Below, in pieces: positions 8,672-15,150 of a stretch of DNA of 50,316 nt. This DNA comes from Bog-793 sp035625025. GTDB taxonomy: Bacteria > Actinomycetota > Acidimicrobiia > Acidimicrobiales > Bog-793. Position 1 is the stretch's first letter, and every line of letters begins with the position of its first letter. Made by a program: the position numbers and the translations under genes. The notes under the pieces are model-generated. The model worked only from the letters and a program-made list of their open reading frames with translations. It had not been told where the DNA came from and made no database searches. The stretch spans positions 1-50,316 of the forward strand of contig DASPQJ010000043.1 in the NCBI GenBank assembly GCA_035625025.1, written 5' to 3'.

Positions 8672-8833
8672 GCGATCAGCGGCGCCACGGCGTCGAGACT
8701 CGAGAGGGCGAACCGACATCGCACGTCAAAACAGAACGTCGATGACCGAGGGATGGCCCAGGAATATCACGGATCGAGACGAGGCGTTTGATTCCGCGCC
8801 GTGGTGGCGGGGAGCCCGCCCGCGGCGGGATAC

Positions 8834-8869
8834 GCGAGAACTCCGGCGCTGAAGCGCCGGAGTTCTCGC
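8834..8869. terminator. Bidirectional terminator, perfect 16-bp stem
   Basis: GCGAGAACTCCGGCGC at 8834-8849, loop TGAA, and its exact complement at 8854-8869. It lies between the histidine kinase gene and the converging small secreted protein gene, so it should stop transcription from both sides. There is no long T-run, as is common in high-GC actinobacteria. Confidence 0.85.
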
Positions 8870-8899
8870 AACTGCTAATCGACCGTGGTCGGTGGTGAG

Positions 8900-9127
8900 C
8901 TACTTCTTCTCCCACTTGTAGTGCGTACCGACCTTCTTGCAGACATACGTCGTCTTCCCGACGGTCTTCGTCTTGCCGAGATTGGCCTTCGCGCACGGCG
9001 CGCCGGCCTTGATGGTGCTCGGGCGCGTCGTCGCCAGCGCGGTCCCGGCGGTGAGGCCAAAGACCCCTCCGGCGAGACCGAGGGCCACGACAGCGGCAGC
9101 CAGCCGCTTGGAAAGGGACGCCTTCAT
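8900..9127 (-). CDS. Small basic secreted protein
   Basis: The 75-residue precursor starts at an ATG with an excellent Shine-Dalgarno (AGGAGG, 7 nt upstream). It has a clear Sec signal peptide: positive MKASLSKR, a hydrophobic core to about residue 28, and likely cleavage after TALA. The mature part is about 43 residues, very Lys-rich, with two Cys spaced 17 apart in the pattern AGAPCAKANLGKTK...YVCKKVG, ending KWEKK. This resembles a short module (G-x2-C-x-K...C-x-K...KW) found repeated in larger actinobacterial exported proteins; here it stands alone. A single disulfide is likely. Its role is unknown; a cell-surface ligand or cationic peptide is possible. Confidence 0.8.
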   Translation of the reverse strand: MKASLSKRLAAAVVALGLAGGVFGLTAGTALATTRPSTIKAGAPCAKANLGKTKTVGKTTYVCKKVGTHYKWEKK

Positions 9128-9485
9128 CCGATGTTCCTCCTGTTGATTTTCCTGGAGACGAGGAATCCCTCGGTCTCTTGAAGCGCACCATCTGCGGTGC
9201 GCGGTCATCTGTTTGCTAGCTCGCGGCGACGCCTGCGGGGCGTCGTCCTGAGAAAGCTCGAAGAGAAACTGGGATGCGTGGTCTCGGGTTGCGCGCCTGG
9301 GCTGCGCCGATCGTTCGGCGAATTCCTGAAGGATCGCTGAGAGGCCGCGTTGGCAACGTTTGCCGCGGCGCGAACGATGCGGCGCAGCCCGGGCCGGCTC
9401 GCCGTCGCGGCCGGCTTTGGTCGCGCTGTCGCTTTGCACCCGGCGGTCCGGTGTTGAGCCGCCGGGGTGGTTCGCTAACGCCTCG
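9128..9485. other. Intergenic region upstream of the small secreted gene
   Basis: Apart from the Shine-Dalgarno of the minus-strand mini-gene (about 9135-9140) and GC-rich self-complementary sequence around 9390-9420 that could terminate the sedolisin transcript, I see no feature here. Confidence 0.4.
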
Positions 9486-11513
9486 TCATCCGCCGAAGGC
9501 GAAGTCTTGGGCCAGCTTGCCGAGGTTGGGGTAGCCGAGTCCACTTCCCTCGTTGTACGGCAGGCCCGGCGTGCCGGTGTAGAAGATGTTGTCGCTGCCG
9601 GTGCCGCTCTGTTCCAACGGCGTGAACGGCGAGTTGAAGCCCACCGCGAAGCCGTAGATCGCGGCGTTCCACAAGCCCACCCTGTGGCCGAGGAAGGAGT
9701 CGATCACGGCTGTCGAGCCGTTCAGTTGCGGGGCGACGAAGCTCGTGCCGCCCCAGCCGCCCTGGAGGGGGGGTTCTGGTGGTGATTCGGTCGTGAACGA
9801 GGGCTCGTAGAGCAGGTACCCCGAGTAGGGGTCGGCGTCGGCGGACACGTCGGGGTCGGCGCGTCCGGAACCCACACCATGGCTGACCTGAGGCGTCGGG
9901 TTGAAGCTCCACGCGGTCGGCAGAACGAGCCCGTCGACGTTCTGGTAATCGATCGGCGTTAGGTACTGCACGGCGCTGTACCAGCTTGTACCGGGCACCC
10001 CGAGCTGGTAGGGCGGTGTCGGTTCGATCGTGCTGAAGCCGCCGCCGCTCCCGATCACGGCCGACTCGGCGACGCTGGCGAGCGGAGTGTCGGTGATCGA
10101 GGCGATCGCCTGCCACAAGTAGTCCCAACCCCAGGTCCGCTGGTTCGGCACGGTGACGGTCGCCGTGCCGTCGGGTCCCGTGAGCGATCCCTTCCAGGGG
10201 AGCGTCGTTCCGCCCGCGGCGGTGATGTATGGGCTGTCTGGTGAGGCGCCGATCGAGAGGTTGGTGCTGCCGACATCGGCGTAGGCTGTGTACGCCCCCC
10301 AGTCACCGGCGGCGATGAACCCGGACTGGCCCTGCACGGCCATTTCCATGAAGGACTCGTCGAAGGCTGCCTCGTAGCCGGGGGACTCGATTCCGGAAGC
10401 GATGGACGTCTCGAGATAGGTCTCAGACTCCAGCCAGCTCGCCGAGACGGAGCTGGCGAGGTTCTGACTGGCGGCGTCGAAGAAGGCGTCCGCGAAGCCG
10501 TAGTCCGTGTTTGGCGCTTGATAGACGATGACGTTGGCGTCCGGTGCCAGGGACCCGGACTGCTCGACGTCGAGATCCGTCTCCCCCGAGCCCGAGGCGT
10601 CGCTCGGAGCACCGGGTCCGCCGTCGACGTTGATCACCGACAGGGTGCGGCTACTCGTCGGGACGTGGGCCACGTTCTGCCAGAAGTACTGGGGCGCGCC
10701 CGGATCGAGCGCCGCCAGCGTCACGATGGCGAGCGTCTGACCCTGACCCTCGGCTCCCACCCGGTAGAGGGAGTCGAGGCCGTAGTTGGCGGCGAAGTTC
10801 GACGGCAGGTTGCAGGCGTCCGGCAGGCCGGTGAGCGCGAGACAGCTGTTGGAATTGCCCGGCTGCGGCTTGACAAGGGCGCTGTCCACGTGGACGGCCT
10901 GGCTGGTGAACGGCCCGTAGTTCGTGAGGCCGAGGATCGCGAGCACATACTGCGCGATCCGGTACGGCAGAAGCGGGGAGGTCTCGATCCCGTGAACGTA
11001 CTCAGCGGGCACTCCGGCGAGACCGCTCCGACCGGGCAGCGCCGGGACGAAGTACTGCTGCTGCTGCACCGACATTGCCTGGTCGAACTCACCCGCGGTG
11101 CCGCTGGCCACGACGTCGAGATCGTCGGCGTAGACCTGGGTGGTGATGCCGAACTGCGCGAGATAGCTCTGCAGCTGGGAGATGTTGGACGGGCTTTGCC
11201 CGTAGGTCTGGGCGAACTGGGCGACGGAGAGGTAGGAGCCCAGCGGACGCTCGGCGATCGACTCCAACAGGCCGAGGTTCTGCGCGCGAAGGACGAAGGA
11301 CACGGTCTCCGGCGTGTTCGACGGCGTGTCGCCGAAGACCGTCGCTCCCGGCAGGGATGACGCGAGCATGCCGGGCTGCACCGGCGTCGGCGTGTTCGGA
11401 CCCGGCGACGCGGCCCCGGCCGAACTGGCTGGCAGAGCCAGCGGCAGCGTGATCGCCGTCAGTCCTATCGCGACGGCAACAAGAACGCGAAAACGAACAA
11501 CCCGCCCGGACAT
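9486..11513 (-). CDS. Secreted sedolisin-type serine-carboxyl peptidase (S53)
   Basis: The 675-residue precursor begins at the ATG whose complement ends at 11513, with GGAGGTG just upstream. Residues 1-38 form a Sec signal peptide (LTAITLPLALPASSAGAAS). A pro-kumamolisin activation domain follows (about 70-190). The peptidase domain carries the S53 set: E311 and D315 in GETDLDVEQ, oxyanion D404 in IAAGDWGA, and nucleophile S591 in GGTSFVAP. D404 to S591 is about 70 residues longer than in kumamolisin, indicating an inserted loop. S53 enzymes cleave proteins at low pH outside the cell and self-activate by removing the propeptide. This points to an acidic habitat or protein scavenging. Confidence 0.93.
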   Translation of the reverse strand: MSGRVVRFRVLVAVAIGLTAITLPLALPASSAGAASPGPNTPTPVQPGMLASSLPGATVFGDTPSNTPETVSFVLRAQNLGLLESIAERPLGSYLSVAQFAQTYGQSPSNISQLQSYLAQFGITTQVYADDLDVVASGTAGEFDQAMSVQQQQYFVPALPGRSGLAGVPAEYVHGIETSPLLPYRIAQYVLAILGLTNYGPFTSQAVHVDSALVKPQPGNSNSCLALTGLPDACNLPSNFAANYGLDSLYRVGAEGQGQTLAIVTLAALDPGAPQYFWQNVAHVPTSSRTLSVINVDGGPGAPSDASGSGETDLDVEQSGSLAPDANVIVYQAPNTDYGFADAFFDAASQNLASSVSASWLESETYLETSIASGIESPGYEAAFDESFMEMAVQGQSGFIAAGDWGAYTAYADVGSTNLSIGASPDSPYITAAGGTTLPWKGSLTGPDGTATVTVPNQRTWGWDYLWQAIASITDTPLASVAESAVIGSGGGFSTIEPTPPYQLGVPGTSWYSAVQYLTPIDYQNVDGLVLPTAWSFNPTPQVSHGVGSGRADPDVSADADPYSGYLLYEPSFTTESPPEPPLQGGWGGTSFVAPQLNGSTAVIDSFLGHRVGLWNAAIYGFAVGFNSPFTPLEQSGTGSDNIFYTGTPGLPYNEGSGLGYPNLGKLAQDFAFGG

Positions 11514-12061
11514 CCCGCACCTCCGACGTCTCGACACCAGTTCCGCCAGCACCAACCGCCCGGCTGATGAACGACGAGTGCCAGTTCTCAAGGCTTCCTT
11601 CCTGCCCGGAGGTGCTGACGACACGAAGGCAGATCAAGCCGGTTGAAGCGGAGTGTAAGTCAGGCGGACGGCAAGCGGAAGCCCCGATTTTCGTGACTTG
11701 TGTGCTTTTTCGAGACCGACAACGGGAAGTGGCTGGCGCGTCACGCTGGGCGCGCGTCGCCGGCGTTGCCGGGAAGACTTGCCCCGAACGTCGATCTCAC
11801 TCGGAGTGTTTTGGCGGGCGGGTTCTTCGCGCCATTTGCCAGAACTGTCGCTCGGGTTGACGTGAACTGGCTGGGATGATCGTCGTCGTGCGCCGGGTGA
11901 TCGCACAGACGGCTTTCGTGAACAATCGGGTGTGGGGCGTTCCCGCCCGATGGAATCGATCGAGATCACGTCTCAACGGTGCCGGTGATCGTCACCGGCA
12001 GGCCAACCAGCCCGCCGTGACGAGGAAGGCGCTCGTCGAGTTGGGGCGATCTCTTGGGGCT
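11514..12061. other. Intergenic region between two secreted-protein genes
   Basis: It contains the sedolisin leader, with a -10-like TACACT on the minus strand near 11657-11652, and a terminator-like hairpin at 11980-12000. No gene is supported. Confidence 0.4.
11980..12000 (-). terminator. Hairpin downstream of the propeller gene
   Basis: TGCCGGTGA-TCG-TCACCGGCA is a perfect 9-bp stem 61 bases after the stop of the minus-strand propeller gene. The tight loop and lack of a U-run make it a moderate candidate. Confidence 0.45.
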
Positions 12062-14068
12062 TCACCCCCGCCGGGAGCGAATGGGGCTGATCGCAACCCC
12101 TTCCGGGCTGTCTCCCACGACGATCAGCGTGCCGGCGGTGTCCGTCGCGACCTTGATCGGGGAGACGGAGCCGCCGTACCAGTTCGCGACGTAGGCGGCT
12201 TTGCCGTCGGGGGTGACGGCGATCCCATCCGGACCACCTGCCACGACGATCGAGGCGCCAGCGGTACGCCTCGCAAGCCCTATGGGCGTGACGGTGTCGC
12301 CGCCACCGTCGGCGACGTAGGCGGTCCTGCCGTCGGGGGTGATGGCGATCGCGTCCGGGTGCATTCCCACCCTGATCGGCTTTCCGGCGGCTTTCGTCGC
12401 GAGGTTGATCGGGATCACGACGTTGCCGAGCGCATTCTTCGTGACGGGCTTCGAGCACAGGTCGCAGTACACCGCGCTGTTCGTGACATAGGCGGTCTTT
12501 CCGTCGGGGGTGATCGCGATAGCCCCGAGATGATCCCCGACCCGGATCGGCTTGCCGGTCGTGTTCGTGGCGACGTTGATCGGGATGACGTTGGAGCCCG
12601 CGCTGACGACGTAGGCGGTCTTTCCGTCGGGGGTGATGGCGATCGCGTCCGGGCCCGCCACCCGGATCGGCGTGCCGGCGGAATCTGTCGCGAGGTTGAT
12701 CGGAATGACGGTGTCGCCGCCACCGTCGGCGACATAGGCGGTCCTGCCGTCGGGGGTGATGGCGATGGCGTCCGGATCGCCTGCGATGGCGATCGACGTT
12801 CCGGCGGCGTTCGTGGCGAGGTTGACCGGGGTGACGAGGCCACAGCCGCTTGCATAACGCTCGCCATGACAGCCGTATGGTTCGGAATCCGCCACGTAGG
12901 CGGTCTTTCCGTCGGGCGTGATCGCGATCGCGACCGGGTTCGTTCCGACCGCGATCGGCGCGCCAGCGACGTTCGTCGCGACATCGATCGGGGTGACTGT
13001 GTTGCTGCCGAAATTGACCACATAGGCGGTCCAGCCGGCAGTGGTCGTCGCCGTCCGGCTGGTCGAGGGCCAAGCCATCCGGCCGGGCGTGACCGCGATC
13101 CCGGAGGGATTCTCACCCACGGCTCCGATCGGCGTGCCGGCGGTGTCCGTCGTGAGGTCGATCGGCGTGATGATGCCTTTGGACATGTTGCTCGTGACGT
13201 AAGCGGTCTTGCCGTCGGGGGTGATCGCGATCGCGTCGAGATCGCCTTCGGTGGGGATCGGTGAACCAACGGCGTCCGTCGCGAGATCGATCGGGGTGAC
13301 GGCGTCGTTCGTCACGACGTAGGCAGTTCTGCCGTCGGGGGTGATCGCCAGCGCGAACGCCCCACGCACGACGGCGATCGGTGTGCCGGCGACGTTCGTC
13401 GCGACATCGATCGGGGTGATGAGGCCGGCTCCGTTCACGACGTAGGCGGTCCTGCCGTCGGGGGCGATCGCGATCGCAGATGGATCGAATCCCATCGTGA
13501 TCGGCTTGGCAGTGGTGTTTGTCGCGACGTCGATCGGGGTGACAGTGCCACTCGGTTCGGTGCTCGCGACATACGCGGTCTTGCCGTCGGGGGTGATGGC
13601 GATCGCATCCGGACCGGGTTCGACCTTGATCGGCCTCTCGGCGACGTTCGTCGCGACATCGATCGGAGTGACGAGACCGGCCCCATTCACGACGTAGGCG
13701 GTTCTGCCGTCGGGGGTGATCGCGATCGCCGTCGGATCATTTCCGACCGTGATCGGCCTCTCGGCCGTGTTCGTCGCGACATCGATCGGGGTGACCGTGT
13801 CGCTGGCATCATCGGTGACGTAGACGGTCCTGTCGTCTGGCGTGATCGCGATCGCCGTCGGGGAGCTTCCCGCGGCGATGGGCGCCCCCGCGCTGCTCGT
13901 CGCGAGATCCACCGGGGTGACGGTGTCGCCGACCCAATTGGCGACGTAGGCGATCCACGTGACAGGCGCGGCCGACGACGCCTTCGCGAGCACGACAGCG
14001 GTGATCCCGCCAGCGACGAGCGCAACGAGCACCACCCGGAGGACGCCGAACCTGGCAGGTCGTTCCAT
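12062..14068 (-). CDS. Exported 14-repeat YncE-like beta-propeller protein
   Basis: A 668-residue protein starts at ATG (complement 14066-14068) with AAAGGGG upstream. Residues 1-34 form a signal peptide or signal anchor. The rest is 14 copies of a ~42-residue blade of the type AIAITPDGRTAYV...NTVTPIDVATN, counted by the YV strand. This is the YncE/'YVTN' family. Fourteen blades would make two seven-bladed propellers, and the only large irregularity, a Ser/Thr-rich insert (PGRMAWPSTSRTATTTAGW), falls between blades 7 and 8. Two blades carry Cys-pair inserts (YGCHGERYASGCG; YCDLCSKP) that may form disulfides. The function is unknown; family members bind ligands or decorate surfaces. Confidence 0.9.
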   Translation of the reverse strand: MERPARFGVLRVVLVALVAGGITAVVLAKASSAAPVTWIAYVANWVGDTVTPVDLATSSAGAPIAAGSSPTAIAITPDDRTVYVTDDASDTVTPIDVATNTAERPITVGNDPTAIAITPDGRTAYVVNGAGLVTPIDVATNVAERPIKVEPGPDAIAITPDGKTAYVASTEPSGTVTPIDVATNTTAKPITMGFDPSAIAIAPDGRTAYVVNGAGLITPIDVATNVAGTPIAVVRGAFALAITPDGRTAYVVTNDAVTPIDLATDAVGSPIPTEGDLDAIAITPDGKTAYVTSNMSKGIITPIDLTTDTAGTPIGAVGENPSGIAVTPGRMAWPSTSRTATTTAGWTAYVVNFGSNTVTPIDVATNVAGAPIAVGTNPVAIAITPDGKTAYVADSEPYGCHGERYASGCGLVTPVNLATNAAGTSIAIAGDPDAIAITPDGRTAYVADGGGDTVIPINLATDSAGTPIRVAGPDAIAITPDGKTAYVVSAGSNVIPINVATNTTGKPIRVGDHLGAIAITPDGKTAYVTNSAVYCDLCSKPVTKNALGNVVIPINLATKAAGKPIRVGMHPDAIAITPDGRTAYVADGGGDTVTPIGLARRTAGASIVVAGGPDGIAVTPDGKAAYVANWYGGSVSPIKVATDTAGTLIVVGDSPEGVAISPIRSRRG
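12130..13960. repeat. DNA-level tandem repeats encoding propeller blades
   Basis: About 14 degenerate copies with a period of roughly 120-150 bp, each containing a near-identical core such as CTGCCGTCGGGGGTGATGGC. The high identity between copies suggests recent duplication or gene conversion inside the gene. Confidence 0.85.
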
Positions 14069-14387
14069 GGCCAAACCCCTTTACGGGATTGATTCTGGTG
14101 GCAACCGGCGTTTCGGATCTTACGACGAGCCGCTTGGGGGCTGGCGTGGTCGGCGCGATCTGACGATCACCATCGCCGAAGCTCTTATCGGAAGGCGCTG
14201 TGTTCAAGCCGGCTTCGCAACTGGCGAACACACCGTCTGCTGCCGGGAGAGAGGGAGGAGTCGATCGGGCGTGTCGGACCTTCGACCATCCCCGGAGGGC
14301 CGCCTTCTCGATCGGACCGTCGGGTTTCCTCCGACGTGAGGGGACAAGTCACGCGCGGTCGATGGTCACTGTGCCGGAAGGTTCAGC
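14069..14387. other. Intergenic stretch
   Basis: It holds the Shine-Dalgarno and presumed promoter of the minus-strand propeller gene at its left end. I see no other feature. Confidence 0.4.
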
Positions 14388-15065
14388 TCAGATGGTTGTG
14401 ACGAAGAGCTGACGGCCAAGTGCGGGTCCGACCGCGACGGTTCGCGACGGGACGGCGTCGGCCCCGCCGAGTTCCAACGTGAGCGTGCCGTCGGGCGCGC
14501 AGTTGCGGATCCGGGCACGCCGTCCGGGGACGAGCCCGTGGTCGCTCAGGTAGACGAGCGCGTCGCGGTCGAACTCGACGAGCTCGGTGATACGCACGAG
14601 CACGACCGACGTCCCCTCGGCGATCTCCGTGAGCGGCCGTTGTGGCACGGGATCGGGCGCCGTCCCCGGGATCGGATTGCCATGCGGGCAGGTCGTCGGG
14701 TTGTCGAGGATCGCGACGAAGCGGGCCTCGACTTCGTCGGAGATGACGTGTTCCCAGCGCCCGGCCTCGTGGTGCGCTTCGTACCAGGGCAGGCCGACGA
14801 CGTCGACGAGGAACCGCTCGGCGATCCGGTGCTTTCTCACGACGCTCTCGGCCCGGGTGCGGCCCTTCGCGGTGAGCTCGAGGCCGCGGCCCGAGCGCTC
14901 GACGTAGCCCTCGTCGATCAGTCGGTGGACCATCTCGGAGACGGCCTGGGGCGAGTGGTGGAGCCGCTCGACGAGCCGGGCCTGGATGACCGGGACGTGC
15001 TCTTCCATGAGGGAGTAGATCGTCTCGAGGTACTCCTCGAGCGGGGGGTGGAAGCCTTCCGGCAC
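14388..15065 (-). CDS. dtxR: DtxR/IdeR-family metal-dependent repressor with altered metal site
   Basis: The 225-residue protein has the full family layout: winged helix-turn-helix (residues 5-70), dimerisation and metal-binding domain (71-140), and a C-terminal FeoA/SH3-like domain (about 150-225). Site-1 ligands of DtxR are present (H79, E83, H98), as are E105 and H106 of site 2. The usual Cys102 is Gly (EAGRWEH instead of EACRWEH), and the position of DtxR Met10 holds an acidic residue (EEYLETIY). The metal preferred may therefore differ from Fe(II), perhaps Mn(II). The start is GTG (complement 15063-15065); a -10-like TACGAT 8 nt upstream suggests a leaderless mRNA. It is divergent from polA. 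Confidence 0.93.
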   Translation of the reverse strand: MPEGFHPPLEEYLETIYSLMEEHVPVIQARLVERLHHSPQAVSEMVHRLIDEGYVERSGRGLELTAKGRTRAESVVRKHRIAERFLVDVVGLPWYEAHHEAGRWEHVISDEVEARFVAILDNPTTCPHGNPIPGTAPDPVPQRPLTEIAEGTSVVLVRITELVEFDRDALVYLSDHGLVPGRRARIRNCAPDGTLTLELGGADAVPSRTVAVGPALGRQLFVTTI

Positions 15066-15073
15066 GCCAACCG

Positions 15074-15079
15074 ATCGTA
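15074..15079 (-). promoter_or_regulatory. -10-like element for a leaderless dtxR transcript
   Basis: TACGAT on the minus strand ends 8 nt before the GTG start, placing the transcription start at or next to the start codon. No Shine-Dalgarno is present. Confidence 0.45.
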
Positions 15080-15138
15080 CCGGTCGCCGACCTGGGCTGT
15101 TCCTCCGGCCACCCGCGGCGGCTGAGGGGAACGACGCC

Positions 15139-15144
15139 TACCAT
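15139..15144 (+). promoter_or_regulatory. -10-like element for a leaderless polA transcript
   Basis: TACCAT ends 6 nt before the GTG start of polA and there is no Shine-Dalgarno, as expected for a leaderless mRNA. Confidence 0.45.
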
Positions 15145-15150
15145 CGATGT

